DNA of 64,000 bases from Streptacidiphilus jiangxiensis (GCF_900109465.1 NZ_FOAZ01000001.1:633926-697925); one strand, 5' to 3'. Shown: positions 32,165 to 41,253, numbered from the stretch's first letter. Numbers and translations are program-made. Notes: generated from the letters alone by a model not told the origin.

Positions 32165-32293
32165 GCTCCCATTCTGCTTCGTGAGGCCCCGAAGTGTGTA
32201 GATTCCTGCCAGGCACGACGCCGTGCGCGGGTGATCCTCGTGTGCGCGGTCGCCGTGGCCCCACCCACACGACACGACACGGAGGACACCACC

Positions 32294-33151
32294 GTGACCA
32301 GCAGCATCGCCGTCGTCGGAGCCGGGCTCATGGGCTCCGGAATCGCCCAGGTCTCGGCCGCAGCCGGCCACGACGTGGTGCTGCGGGACGTGACCGACGC
32401 CGCCCTGACCCGTGGACTGGACGGCATCCGCGCCAGCTACGCCAAGTTCGTCTCCAAGGGCCGGATGACCCAGGACGAGATGGACGCCGCCCTGGGCCGC
32501 ATCACCACCACCACGGACCTGGGCGCGGCCGGCACCGCCGACATCATCGTCGAGGCGGTGTTCGAGCAGCTGGAGATCAAGGAAGCCGTCTTCCGCGAGC
32601 TCGACAAGATCGCCAAGCCGGGTGCCGTGCTGGCCACCAACACCTCCGCGATCCCGATCACCCGCATCGCCGCCGTGACGGAGCGTCCGGAGGACGTCGT
32701 CGGGGTGCACTTCTTCTCGCCGGTGCCGATGATGCAGCTGGTCGAGCTGGTCCGCGGCTACAAGACCAGCGACGCCGCCCTCGCCACCGCGCGCACCTTC
32801 GCCGAGAGCGTCGGCAAGACCTGCGTCGTGGTCAACCGCGACGTCGCGGGCTTCGTGACGACCCGCCTGATCACCGCCCTGGTCGTCGAGGCCGTCAAGC
32901 TGTACGAGTCCGGCGTCGCCAGCGCCGAGGACATCGACACCGCCTGCCGGCTGGGCTTCGGCCACGCGATGGGCCCGCTCGCCACCGCGGACCTGACGGG
33001 CGTCGACATCCTGCTGCACGCCGCGCACAACATCTACTCCGAGACGCAGGACACCAAGTTCGCCGCGCCGGAGATCATGGCCCGCATGGTGACCGCCGGG
33101 GACCTCGGCCGCAAGAGCGGACAGGGTTTCTACCCCTACGGCGAGAAGTAA
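32294..33151 (+). CDS. 3-hydroxybutyryl-CoA dehydrogenase
   Basis: It oxidises or reduces 3-hydroxyacyl-CoA / acetoacetyl-CoA with NAD(P). N-terminal Rossmann motif VVGAGLMGSGIAQV, then IIVEAVFEQLEIK, ATNTSAIPIT and the catalytic His-Glu dyad region VGVHFFSPVPMMQLVELV. The C-terminal domain has GFVTTRLI and GLGHAMGPLATADLTG-like sequence. The 285-residue length is that of the single-domain clostridial Hbd type. GTG 32294 has GGAGG upstream. With the thiolase at 50922 it could make C4-CoA units from acetyl-CoA. Confidence 0.94.
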   Translation: MTSSIAVVGAGLMGSGIAQVSAAAGHDVVLRDVTDAALTRGLDGIRASYAKFVSKGRMTQDEMDAALGRITTTTDLGAAGTADIIVEAVFEQLEIKEAVFRELDKIAKPGAVLATNTSAIPITRIAAVTERPEDVVGVHFFSPVPMMQLVELVRGYKTSDAALATARTFAESVGKTCVVVNRDVAGFVTTRLITALVVEAVKLYESGVASAEDIDTACRLGFGHAMGPLATADLTGVDILLHAAHNIYSETQDTKFAAPEIMARMVTAGDLGRKSGQGFYPYGEK

Positions 33152-33167
33152 CCCGCACACGAATGTG

Positions 33168-33208
33168 ACGTGGGCCCCAGGTGAGTTGGCTCACCCAGGG
33201 GCCCACGT
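33168..33208 (+). terminator. Terminator hairpin after the dehydrogenase
   Basis: ACGTGGGCCCC (33168-33178) pairs with GGGGCCCACGT (33198-33208), with inner pairing GTGAG/CTCAC around TTGG. It starts 17 bases after the stop codon. Confidence 0.85.
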
Positions 33209-33378
33209 GGCATCCACGGCCCCGATAATCAAACGAACATCCGCACGCATGGCTTGCGGCAAAACGATTCCTCCATCACCTACACGGGTGAATTCCTTTC
33301 AGATCTCGCCGTGGCCAGCAACGTACGCGCCTGTCGTTGCGTCAGATGAGAGAAGTATCGCGAGCGAGGGGAGCCCGC

Positions 33379-33711
33379 ATGTTCATTCGCGGTGACCACC
33401 GTCACCTCGCCGTGGAGGGCGAACTCGACGTCCGCTCCGCGGCGGACGCGCGCACCGCGCTGCACCGGGCCGTCGACGACGGCGTCGGTGATCTCGTGCT
33501 GGACCTGAGCGGGCTTTCTGCCTGGGACGCCACCGGGCTCGGCGTCATCATGGGCACCCACCGCCGCGCGGGGCGCGTCGGCCGCCGCCTCGTGCTGCGC
33601 GGCGTACCGCTCCAGCTGCAGCGGCTGCTGGTGGCCACCAAGCTGCACCGCATCCTGGCGATCGAGAGCTACTACCCCGAGGCGGACCCGCTGTCCGTCT
33701 CCATCCTGTGA
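33379..33711 (+). CDS. STAS-domain protein (anti-sigma-factor antagonist type)
   Basis: A 110-residue single STAS domain: HLAVEGELDVRSAADARTAL, LVLDLSGLSAWDATGLGVIMG. The phosphorylatable position is Thr52 in WDATGLG, where SpoIIAA/RsbV proteins usually have Ser. ATG 33379 follows GAGGGGAG. Such proteins bind anti-sigma kinases to free stress or developmental sigma factors. No kinase is adjacent. The next gene encodes a membrane ATPase, and a link between them is only positional. Confidence 0.88.
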   Translation: MFIRGDHRHLAVEGELDVRSAADARTALHRAVDDGVGDLVLDLSGLSAWDATGLGVIMGTHRRAGRVGRRLVLRGVPLQLQRLLVATKLHRILAIESYYPEADPLSVSIL

Positions 33712-33878
33712 GCACCCCGCTGTGAACGCGCCCGTGCAGGCGCTCCCGTGAAGCGACTCCCATAACGGTCTGGTCTCGACCACTCCCCAGCGGTAACTTC
33801 CGTACCGCAGAATGACCCCCGCATCGTGCCCTGTGGCGGCGCGGGCGATCGGGCCGGAAGACGGGGCCGGAAAGACTC

Positions 33879-36296
33879 ATGGGCGAAGCAACGGGCCACC
33901 ACTCCGCTCGCGTACCCAGCGGTGGCGAGCTGGTGCTCAGGAACAACACCAGCGGGACGGTCGTCGGCACCGTGCCCGAGCAGCAGAGCGCGCAGGCCGA
34001 GCGTCGGACCGACGGCAGTGGTCGCGCCGGCGAGCTCGTCGTGGGCGAGCTGCTGCTGACCGTCAACGCCCCCGAGGGTTCGACACCGCAGCCGCTGCCC
34101 GCGGACCGGCACCCCGCCGCACCTGTCCCGCCCGTCGCCGCGACCGGGCCCGCCCGCTACGCCCTCGCCGGGCTGCTGGAACGCGAGGAGCAGTGCGCGC
34201 GACTGCGCGAACTCCTCGGCCAGGGTCGCAGCGTCCGGCTCACCGGCGCGCACGGCTCCGGCCGCACCGCCGTGCTGGACGCCGTCGCCACCTCCTGCGC
34301 CACGCTGACGCCCGGTGGGGTCGTCCGCCTGTCCGCCCACCGCCGGCCCCTCGGAGACCTGCTCCAGGCCCTCTACGAGGCCCTGGGCGGCACCCCCGGG
34401 CACCGCCCCTCCCGACGCGAGCTGCCCGGCCTGCTCGCGGGTGTGCGGGCCATCGTCCTGGTCGACGACGTCGACTTCGGCGGTGAGGCCCTCGACGACC
34501 TGCTCGGCGCCGCGCCCGACTGCGCCTTCCTGATCGCGGCGACGCCCGACGTGCCCACCCCGGCCGTCGGCGCGCCGATCGAGGAGTCCCGGCTGTCCGG
34601 GCTCACCCGGGCCGGCAGCCTCGCCCTGCTCGCCAAGCTCGCCGGCCGGTCGCTCGACGAGAGCGAGCGCGCCTGGGCGGTGGACCTGTGGTTCGAGTCC
34701 GAGGGCCTGCCGCTGCGCTTCGTCCAGGCCGCCGCGCTGCTGCGCCACCGTGAGATGGCCATCGACGCCCTCGCCGGAGGTCTGGTCGAGCCGGACGAGG
34801 ACCCGGTGCCGCTGCCCACCGTCGCCGAGAGCGCGGCCCCCGCGGTCCGGATCGGCCGCGGCCTCGGCGAGCCCGCCCGCCGCCTCCTCCGGCTCGCCTC
34901 CGCGCTGGGCGGGGAGATCCCCACCCCGCCGCACCTGCCCGCGCTGATCGACGTCGGGCACGGCGAAGCCGCGGTGGACGAACTGGTCGAGGCCGGCCTG
35001 GCCGAGTCCACGCCGGGAGGCACCCACCGCCTGGTCGAGGGCGTCGCCCCGCTGCTGGCCGAGGAGTGGCCCACGGTAGGCCTCCCCGACGCGGCCCAGC
35101 ACTTCACCTGGTGGACCGGCCACGGCTCGGTGACGGAGACCCAGATCGCGGCCGAGGCCGAGGTCCTGCTGGCCGTCCTGCGGACGGACCAGGAGGCCGA
35201 CCGCCACGAGCAGGTCGTCCTGCTGGCCCGCGCCTGCGCGCCGTCGTTCGCGCTGGCCCTGCGCTGGGGTGCGTGGGAGCGCGCGCTGCGGTACGGCCTG
35301 GAGTCCGCGCGGGCGACCGAGGCGGTCGCGCAGGAGGCGTGGTTCCATCACGAGCTCGGAGTGCTCACCTTCTGCGCCGGCGCGTACAACCGCTCACGCG
35401 CGGAGCTGGAGGCGTCCGTCGCGCTGCGGGGCGCCCTGTCCGACGCGCGCGGCACGGCCAACGGCCGGCACGTGCTCGAACTGCTGGACCAGGCGGTCAA
35501 CCTCTCCGGCGCCACGGCGGTCGGCGGGGCCGGCTCGCGCCGGGACGACCGCCTGCGGCGCTTCGCGCCGTTCGCCGCGAGGCGCGCGGCGTCCGCGCGC
35601 GCGGTGTCGCCGGCGTCTGCCGCACCCGTGCGGATGACGGGCCGTCACGCGCTGGACGTCGGCAAGCAGCCCGCGTCCCGCCGCCAGCTGGTGCTGGCCG
35701 CGGGCGGCGTCCTCCTCATGGGCATCCTCGGCGCGGGTGTCGCCGCCGCGGTCACCTCCCTCGACGGAAGCCCCCAACCCCACTCGGGCACCCCCGTCGT
35801 CCCGGGCTCCACCCCGACAACCACCGACCCGGGCCTGCCCACCGGGACGGACATCCCGACGGACGCTTCCTCCGCGAGCGCGAGCGGCTCCGCCTCGGCG
35901 TCGTCGACGCCCACGGGCAGCCCGAGCGGCAACGGCCGGCCGACGCAGGGCTCTGCCACGACGACGCCGCCGAGCAGCTCGGGCGGAGCCGGCACGAACG
36001 GCGGGGGCACGAACGGCGGCGGAACGACCACGGGAGGCACGGGCACCACCACCGGGGGCAAGTCCGGCGGTGGCACGGGCACGGGCGGCACGGGCACGGG
36101 TGGCACCGGAACCGGAGGTACCGGCACGGGTGGCACCGGCACGGTCACCGGCGGCGGCACGGGCACGGGCGGCACCGGCACGGGCGGCACCGGAACCGGT
36201 GGCACCGGGACCGGCGGCACCTCGGGGTCCCCTTCGGCTTCTCCCGACCCGTCCCCGAGCAACAGCGCCTCGACGACGGTGGCCTCCCCGAGCTGA
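33879..36296 (+). CDS. STAND-like NTPase with membrane anchor and Thr/Gly-repeat tail
   Basis: An 805-residue protein of unknown role. Residues 1-90 are polar and low in order. An AAA/STAND-type nucleotide-binding region follows: YALAGLLEREEQCARLRELL, then a P-loop GAHGSGRT (123-130) in which Arg replaces the usual Lys, and a Walker B-like AIVLVDDVDF near 195. RLSGLTRAGSLALLAKLAGR and the winged-helix-like region to about 420 are typical of signalling NTPases. A helical, TPR-like segment follows (ALRWGAWERALRYGLESA). One membrane helix is near 602-624. The remaining 180 residues are Ser/Thr/Pro/Gly-rich with a TGTGG pentapeptide repeat, presumably outside the cell. Start ATG 33879 has GGAAAG upstream. 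Confidence 0.75.
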   Translation: MGEATGHHSARVPSGGELVLRNNTSGTVVGTVPEQQSAQAERRTDGSGRAGELVVGELLLTVNAPEGSTPQPLPADRHPAAPVPPVAATGPARYALAGLLEREEQCARLRELLGQGRSVRLTGAHGSGRTAVLDAVATSCATLTPGGVVRLSAHRRPLGDLLQALYEALGGTPGHRPSRRELPGLLAGVRAIVLVDDVDFGGEALDDLLGAAPDCAFLIAATPDVPTPAVGAPIEESRLSGLTRAGSLALLAKLAGRSLDESERAWAVDLWFESEGLPLRFVQAAALLRHREMAIDALAGGLVEPDEDPVPLPTVAESAAPAVRIGRGLGEPARRLLRLASALGGEIPTPPHLPALIDVGHGEAAVDELVEAGLAESTPGGTHRLVEGVAPLLAEEWPTVGLPDAAQHFTWWTGHGSVTETQIAAEAEVLLAVLRTDQEADRHEQVVLLARACAPSFALALRWGAWERALRYGLESARATEAVAQEAWFHHELGVLTFCAGAYNRSRAELEASVALRGALSDARGTANGRHVLELLDQAVNLSGATAVGGAGSRRDDRLRRFAPFAARRAASARAVSPASAAPVRMTGRHALDVGKQPASRRQLVLAAGGVLLMGILGAGVAAAVTSLDGSPQPHSGTPVVPGSTPTTTDPGLPTGTDIPTDASSASASGSASASSTPTGSPSGNGRPTQGSATTTPPSSSGGAGTNGGGTNGGGTTTGGTGTTTGGKSGGGTGTGGTGTGGTGTGGTGTGGTGTVTGGGTGTGGTGTGGTGTGGTGTGGTSGSPSASPDPSPSNSASTTVASPS
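36061..36220 (+). repeat. 15-bp tandem repeat encoding TGTGG
   Basis: Near-identical 15-base units (type ACGGGCACGGGCGGC) repeat about ten times with one irregular unit (VTGGG) in the middle. They encode the extracytoplasmic tail of the STAND-like protein. Copy number is likely to vary between strains by slippage. Confidence 0.8.
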
Positions 36297-36299
36297 AGG

Positions 36300-36959
36300 T
36301 CAGAACAGCTTGAGCTTGTCGTCCTCGATGCCGCGCAGGCCGTCGTAGTCGAGGACGACGCAGTCGATGCCGCGGTCCGCGGCCAGGACGCGCGCCTGCG
36401 GCTTGATCTGCTGGGCCGCGAAGATGCCCTTCACCGGCGCCAGGAGCGGGTCGCGGTTGAGCAGCTCGAGGTAGCGGGTGAGCTGCTCGACGCCGTCGAT
36501 CTCGCCGCGGCGCTTGATCTCCACCGCCACGGTCGATCCCTCGGCGTCGCGGCAGAGGATGTCCACCGGCCCGATGGCCGTCATGTACTCGCGGCGGATC
36601 AGCGTCCAGCCCTCGCCGAGGACCTCCATGCGGTCCGCCAGCAGCTCCTGCAGGTGCGCTTCCACGCCGTCCTTGATCAGGCCGGGATCGATGCCGAGCT
36701 CGTGGGTGGAGTCGAGCATCACCTCTTCGAGGGTGATGATCAGCTTCTCGCCGGCCTTGTTCTCCACCGTCCAGCGCCCGTCCTCCTCCTTGAGGGAGCA
36801 CGGTGGCGACATCCAGTTCAGTGGCTTGTAGGCACGGTCGTCGGAGTGCACGGCGACACTTCCGTCCGACTTGACCAGGATGAGCCGAGGGGCGGACGGC
36901 AGGTGGGCGGTGAGCCGGCCTGCGTAGTCGACGGAGCAGCGGGCAATGACGAGACGCAC
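36300..36959 (-). CDS. nucS: Mismatch-specific endonuclease NucS/EndoMS
   Basis: NucS cuts both strands at mismatches and provides the non-canonical mismatch repair of actinobacteria, which lack MutS/MutL. An N-terminal DNA-binding domain (residues 1-110) precedes the PD-(D/E)XK nuclease core, with Asp133 in GPVDILCRD and Glu147/Lys149 in VAVEIKRRG. The C-terminal DDKLKLF resembles a sliding-clamp binding tail. It has 219 residues. The GTG start at 36959 has TAGCGT on the minus strand (36973-36968) 8 bases upstream, suggesting a leaderless mRNA. It is convergent with the STAND-like gene, only 3 bases apart. Confidence 0.95.
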   Translation of the reverse strand: MRLVIARCSVDYAGRLTAHLPSAPRLILVKSDGSVAVHSDDRAYKPLNWMSPPCSLKEEDGRWTVENKAGEKLIITLEEVMLDSTHELGIDPGLIKDGVEAHLQELLADRMEVLGEGWTLIRREYMTAIGPVDILCRDAEGSTVAVEIKRRGEIDGVEQLTRYLELLNRDPLLAPVKGIFAAQQIKPQARVLAADRGIDCVVLDYDGLRGIEDDKLKLF

Positions 36960-37319
36960 GGCCGACCACGCTAGCCCACGAAGGCCATTCGAAGCGATTC
37001 CGGGCCAACCGGGTGTTTCCCTCTGCTACGCGAAACCGGACCCGGGCCCCGCTGCGTTGTCCCAGTCACCACGACTCGACCACGCAGCGCAGCGGACTGG
37101 TGACTGTCGGATCATCTGACGACTGGCTTGATCCAATCGCTGCGCACTGGTGCCGCTGCGTACGGAGGCTTACGGTGTGTCACGGCCACTCAGGGTAGGG
37201 AGATTGCCACATTCCGCTCCCTGTTCGGCCGTTCCCTGGGACGCTGGTAGTGGTGCCACCGTCCGCTCTGCACCACCCCCCGGAGGAGCCGCTCCGGGGG
37301 CCCTGCGAGAGGAGAACCC
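36960..37319. other. Divergent intergenic region nucS / SCO5389-type gene
   Basis: This 360-base gap holds the nucS -10-like box at its left end and the leader of the SCO5389-type gene, including a hairpin at 37277-37300, at its right end. No small gene with coding bias was found in between. Confidence 0.6.
37277..37300 (+). promoter_or_regulatory. Leader hairpin before the SCO5389-type gene
   Basis: CCCCCGGAG (37277-37285) pairs perfectly with CTCCGGGGG (37292-37300), just before the ribosome site GAGGAG. It could be an mRNA-stability or translational control element. Confidence 0.4.
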
Positions 37320-37712
37320 ATGTCGCTCGACGTCTCACCGGCCCTGCTCGAGAAGGCCGAACGAGGCGAGGTCGACGAGCGGGAATTCGTCGACTGCGTC
37401 CGCACCTCCCTGCCCTATGCCTGGGACCTGATCAGCTCGCTGGTGCTCCAGCGGCAGGTCGACGGCGGTGAGTTCGCCGACAACCAGGTCCCCCCGCCGT
37501 CCGAGAAGGAGCGCGGCCAGCTGCTGCGCGCCCTGGCGAGCGACGCGATCAGGGGTTCGCTCGAGCGCCACTTCGGCGTGCGGCTCGCATTCCAGAACTG
37601 CCATCGGGTCGCGGTGTTCTCGCCGGGGCCCGAGTCCGACGCCCGCTATGCCGCGTTCACCTCGGTGCGGGCGCAGTTGCTCAACCAGTCCGAGGAACTG
37701 CGCGACTGCTGA
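37320..37712 (+). CDS. SCO5389-family protein of unknown function
   Basis: A 130-residue soluble protein starting MSLDVSPALLEKAERGEVDEREFVDCVRTSLPYAW, with a conserved middle (ISSLVLQRQ, LLRALASDAIRGSLERHFGVRLAFQNCHRVAVF). From memory this is the streptomycete-specific family named after SCO5389. There are no catalytic motifs, membrane helices or DNA-binding signature. The alpha-helical composition suggests a small regulator or adaptor. The ATG follows GAGGAG. It is transcribed away from nucS and converges on the LLM oxidoreductase gene, with 19 bases between the stops. Confidence 0.8.
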   Translation: MSLDVSPALLEKAERGEVDEREFVDCVRTSLPYAWDLISSLVLQRQVDGGEFADNQVPPPSEKERGQLLRALASDAIRGSLERHFGVRLAFQNCHRVAVFSPGPESDARYAAFTSVRAQLLNQSEELRDC

Positions 37713-37731
37713 CCGGCTGACCGCCGTCAGA

Positions 37732-38985
37732 TCAGTCCTGCGGAAGCTGGGGGAGGACCTCCGCGCCCAGTCGGGCGATGTTGGCCACCGTCTCGACCCG
37801 GTCGCCGGAGCCCTCCACCAGCAGGGCGAAGCGTCGGATGCCGGTGCGCTCGTGCGTTGCGAGCAGCCGGTCGGCGCAGAGCTTCGGGGTGCCCACGGCG
37901 TGCAGGTCGCAGAGCAGTTCGGTGTACTGGTCCGCGTCCCGCATCCGGCGCTCCCGGCCGTCCACGGTGCGGTGCGCGCCCAAGCCGTGACGGAAGAACT
38001 CGGGCATGGAGCCCATCAGCCGGGCCCGCGCGTCGGCCGTCCGGTCGGCGACCTGGGCCACGCCCGCGGCGACGTGCTCGGCCTCGATCCGCGCGATCTG
38101 GTCCGGCGTCCGGCCGGCCTCCAGCGCGGCCGCACGGTACGCGGCCACCATCTCGGCCTTGTCCTCGTCGCCGGAGTGCATGCCGAGCAGCATCGGCACG
38201 CCTTGCTGGGCCGCCAGCCTGACCGTGCCGAGAGAGGTGCAGGCGACCACCACGGGCGGCCCCCCGGCCGTCCGTGTGCTGCCGCCCGCGCTCAGTGGCT
38301 CGGGGGCGGGGGAGTCGGCGAAGGCGTGCTGGGCCGAGCCGGCCTGACGGCCCGCCAGGGGCGCGAGGCCGGGCCGACTCCCGCTGCGGTGCGGCTGGAA
38401 CGGCTGCTCCGTGGCGCGGGGCACGACCGCGACCTCCGGGAAGCTGTAGCGCGGCCCGTCGGCCCCCACCCGGGATGAGCGCAGCCAGCGCAGCAGGAGG
38501 TCCAGCGACTCGGGGAAGCCCTGCTCGTACGCCTCCGCGCCGCCGCCGAAGACGGCGAGATCCACCCACGGGCCGCCGCGCCCGACGCCGAGGGTGAACC
38601 GGCCGCCGGAGGTGAGGTGCAGCAGCGCCGCCTGCTCGCCCAGGCGCACCGGGTGGTGCGTCGGCAGCACGCTGACCGCCGTTCCGATCCGCACCCGCCG
38701 GGTGCGGCCCAGCAGCAGCCCGGCCAAGGTCGCGGCATCCGGACAGACTCCGTACGGGACGAAGTGGTGCTCGGCCAGCCAGACGCTGTCCAGCCCCGCC
38801 TGCTCGGCCGCGACCGCCGCCGTCACGGTGCGCTCCAGTGCCTCGGCGTGGCCCTGTCCGGGGAACTGCGCGGAGAGCAGGAACACTCCGGTGCTGAGCC
38901 CGCCCGGAACCCGCCGCGCGCTGCGCTGCCGGGGCAGCCGGTACGGCGCGAGGGTGGGTACGGCGCTGGCGTGCACGGCGGACAT
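37732..38985 (-). CDS. LLM-class flavin-dependent oxidoreductase
   Basis: A bacterial-luciferase-like protein using FMN or F420: GVFLLSAQFPGQGHAEALERTV, AGLDSVWLAEHHFVPYGVCPDAATLAGLLLGRT, RIGTAVSVLPTHHPVRLGEQAALLHLTSGGRFTLGVGRG and PVVVACTSLGTVRLAAQQGVPMLLG mark the TIM barrel (positions 30-270). A Pro/Ser/Ala-rich insert of about 50 residues (near 195-245) interrupts the barrel and is unusual. It has 417 residues. The start has AAGGAG upstream. Substrate unknown. Confidence 0.88.
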   Translation of the reverse strand: MSAVHASAVPTLAPYRLPRQRSARRVPGGLSTGVFLLSAQFPGQGHAEALERTVTAAVAAEQAGLDSVWLAEHHFVPYGVCPDAATLAGLLLGRTRRVRIGTAVSVLPTHHPVRLGEQAALLHLTSGGRFTLGVGRGGPWVDLAVFGGGAEAYEQGFPESLDLLLRWLRSSRVGADGPRYSFPEVAVVPRATEQPFQPHRSGSRPGLAPLAGRQAGSAQHAFADSPAPEPLSAGGSTRTAGGPPVVVACTSLGTVRLAAQQGVPMLLGMHSGDEDKAEMVAAYRAAALEAGRTPDQIARIEAEHVAAGVAQVADRTADARARLMGSMPEFFRHGLGAHRTVDGRERRMRDADQYTELLCDLHAVGTPKLCADRLLATHERTGIRRFALLVEGSGDRVETVANIARLGAEVLPQLPQD

Positions 38986-39203
38986 GGAATCAACTCCTTG
39001 GCCCCGCGGAGAACTTCGACCCCGCGACTACCACAGGAGTAACTCACGTCATGTGCCACAGGCACAGCGGATCCTCGGCATCGACCTGAGAACGGGTGGT
39101 TTTGCCCTCGCACCCTGGCCAGAATCCGGCCTCTGTGGTAAAAGCCACCCCCGGCGCGTTCGGGGGTGCGCGGAGCGGGCTCCACTACCCTGGAGAGACC
39201 AGC

Positions 39204-39542
39204 ATGCCCGTCCAGTCAGGGGGAATCGTGTCTCCTCGCCGAAGTCGCCCCCGCGGGGACGACAACCAGAACGCCCGTGCGGTCACCGGGGGCACCTGGT
39301 TGGAGCGGACCGAGTCCTACGGCGGCGAGGAGTGGAAGGTCCGCGCGGTCGCGGGCGACAGCGGCAAGGTCTACCGCTGCCCCGGCTGCGACCAGGAGAT
39401 CCCGCCCGGCGTGGGCCACATCGTGGCCTGGCCCGAATGGGGTGGCGTCGACGACCGCCGCCACTGGCACCGCGCCTGCTGGTCCAACCGCGAACGCCGC
39501 GCCCCCAACCTGATGCGGGGACGCGGCGCGCCGAGGTACTGA
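39204..39542 (+). CDS. Small zinc-finger-like protein
   Basis: A 112-residue basic protein with a probable zinc site: CPGCDQEIPPG followed by HIVAWPEWGG and HWHRACW, giving a Cys-x2-Cys ... His/His-x3-Cys arrangement. The middle (GGTWLERTESYGGEEWKVRAV) is also characteristic. The family is common in Streptomyces, usually annotated only as ATP/GTP-binding or hypothetical. ATG 39204 has GGAGAG 6 bases upstream; GTG 39228 is an alternative, also behind a G-rich site. The cysteine/histidine spacing recalls PARP-like or HNH-associated zinc ribbons, but no nuclease residues follow. Confidence 0.72.
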   Translation: MPVQSGGIVSPRRSRPRGDDNQNARAVTGGTWLERTESYGGEEWKVRAVAGDSGKVYRCPGCDQEIPPGVGHIVAWPEWGGVDDRRHWHRACWSNRERRAPNLMRGRGAPRY

Positions 39543-39550
39543 GGGGTCGG

Positions 39551-40309
39551 CTAGGCGTCCCGGCGACGGAACAGGGCGAGGCCCACGGCGAGCGCGGCGA
39601 CCACCCACAGCAGGCAGATGACGAAGCCCGCGCCCGGCCCGAACGGGATGTTCGGATTGGCCTGGGTCGCCGCCATCTCACTGCCCGCGCGGTCCGGGAA
39701 GTAGTGCGCCACATTCTTGACCTTGGGCACGTTGCTCAGGATCGGGGAGATCAGGAAGAAGAACGGCATCAGCAGGCCCAGCGAGAGCACCGGCTTGCGC
39801 AGCAGGAACCCGACGCCGAGCGAGAACAGTGCGATCAGGGTCATGTAGCCGGCGGAGCCGAACACGGCCCGCAGCACGCCCGGATCACTCAGTTGCGCCT
39901 TGTGGCTGCCCAGCAGCGCCTGCCCGAGGAAGAACGAGACGAAGCTCGTCGCCAGCGACACCGGCAGTACCAGGCCCAGCACGATCAGGGCCTTCGCCGT
40001 CAACAGTGACCCGCGCTGCGGGACCGCGGCCAGCGAGGCGCGGATCATCCCCGTGCTGTACTCGTTGCCGATGACCAGCACGGCGAAGACGATGACCGCG
40101 AGCTGGCCGAGGTAGACGCCCCCGAGGCTGGTCTGGGTCGGGTCGAAGGTCGCCCGTTCGGTCGGCGACAGCTTGGAGAAGTTCTGGTTGGTGAAGAAGG
40201 AGACGAGGGCGCTGAGGCCGACCGTCACGAAGAAGGCCACCACCAGGGTGACGAACGTCGAGCGGACCGTCTTGACCTTGATCCACTCGGAGCGAAGGAC
40301 CGCACCCAT
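39551..40309 (-). CDS. ABC-2 type transporter permease
   Basis: A 252-residue membrane protein with six hydrophobic helices; N-terminus MGAVLRSEWIKVKTVRST, the usual start of ABC-2 permeases of this group. The FAVLVIGNEYSTGMIRASLAAVPQR segment is the family signature. It begins 2 bases after the stop of the ATPase gene, so the two form an exporter operon. Substrate unknown: a drug, lipid or peptide. Confidence 0.93.
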   Translation of the reverse strand: MGAVLRSEWIKVKTVRSTFVTLVVAFFVTVGLSALVSFFTNQNFSKLSPTERATFDPTQTSLGGVYLGQLAVIVFAVLVIGNEYSTGMIRASLAAVPQRGSLLTAKALIVLGLVLPVSLATSFVSFFLGQALLGSHKAQLSDPGVLRAVFGSAGYMTLIALFSLGVGFLLRKPVLSLGLLMPFFFLISPILSNVPKVKNVAHYFPDRAGSEMAATQANPNIPFGPGAGFVICLLWVVAALAVGLALFRRRDA

Positions 40310-40311
40310 CG

Positions 40312-41253
40312 TCAGCTCTCCTTCTTCCATTCCGAGCCCCACTGCGGGGCGGCGTCGGTCTGGTACTCCACGGACTCCGCCGTCATCCGCATGAACGCCT
40401 CCTCCAGTGACGCGCGCTGCGGGCTCAGCTCGTGCAGGGCGACGCCGTGGGCCGCGGCGAGGTCGCCGATGCGGGCCATGTCGCCGTCCTCCACCTCGTA
40501 GGCGCCGTCCCCGTCCAGCGTGGCGGTGATGCCCGCGCCGGAGAACGCGTCCAGGAGCTTCTCCGGGTCCGGGGTGCGCAGCCGGACGAAGGAGCGCGAG
40601 TTCTCGTCGATGAACTGGTTCATCGGCATGTTGGCCAGCAGCCGGCCCCGGCCGATCACGATCAGATGCTCGGCGGTGAGCGCCATCTCGCTCATCAGGT
40701 GGGAGGAGACGAAGACGGTGCGGCCCTCGGTGGCGAGGGTCTTCATCAAGGTCCGGACCCAGACGATCCCCTCCGGGTCGAGCCCGTTGACCGGCTCGTC
40801 GAACATCAGGATCCTCGGGTCGCCCAGCAGCGCGGCGGCGATGCCGAGCCGCTGCCCCATGCCGAGCGAGAACCCGCCGGAGCGCTTCTTGGCCACCGCC
40901 GTCAGCCCGACCAGCGAGAGCACCTCGTCCACGCGGCGGGTCGGGATCTTGTTGCTCGCGGCGAGCCACAGCAGGTGGTTGTAGGCGCTGCGTCCCGGGT
41001 GCACGGCCTTGGCCTCCAGCAGCGCGCCGATGTACTTCAGCGGCTGGTGGAGCTGCCCGTACTTCTTCCCGTCGATCCGGACCGTCCCGGACGTCGGCCG
41101 GTCGAGGTCGAGCATCATCCGCATGGTGGTCGACTTGCCGGCGCCGTTCGGGCCCAGAAAGCCCGTCACCACCCCTTGGGGGATGGTGAAGCTGAGATGG
41201 TCGACGGCGAGTTTGTCGCCGTACCGCTTGGTCAGCTCGTTGACCTCGATCAT
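40312..41253 (-). CDS. ABC transporter ATP-binding protein
   Basis: A 313-residue ATPase: Walker A GPNGAGKST, signature FSLGMGQRLGIAAALL (variant of LSGGQ), Walker B ILMFDEPVNGLDP, H-loop VFVSSHLMSEM. The C-terminal 90 residues are the extension typical of DrrA/CcmA-like exporters. Together with the permease it makes a two-component exporter. It is divergent from the hydrolase gene at 41324. Confidence 0.95.
   Translation of the reverse strand: MIEVNELTKRYGDKLAVDHLSFTIPQGVVTGFLGPNGAGKSTTMRMMLDLDRPTSGTVRIDGKKYGQLHQPLKYIGALLEAKAVHPGRSAYNHLLWLAASNKIPTRRVDEVLSLVGLTAVAKKRSGGFSLGMGQRLGIAAALLGDPRILMFDEPVNGLDPEGIVWVRTLMKTLATEGRTVFVSSHLMSEMALTAEHLIVIGRGRLLANMPMNQFIDENSRSFVRLRTPDPEKLLDAFSGAGITATLDGDGAYEVEDGDMARIGDLAAAHGVALHELSPQRASLEEAFMRMTAESVEYQTDAAPQWGSEWKKES

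Noticed and set aside
31136..32293. A 5' extension of the hydroxybutyryl-CoA dehydrogenase through murA.
   Set aside because: Shadow frame; the true N-terminus with GAGLMGSG starts at GTG 32294 behind GGAGG.
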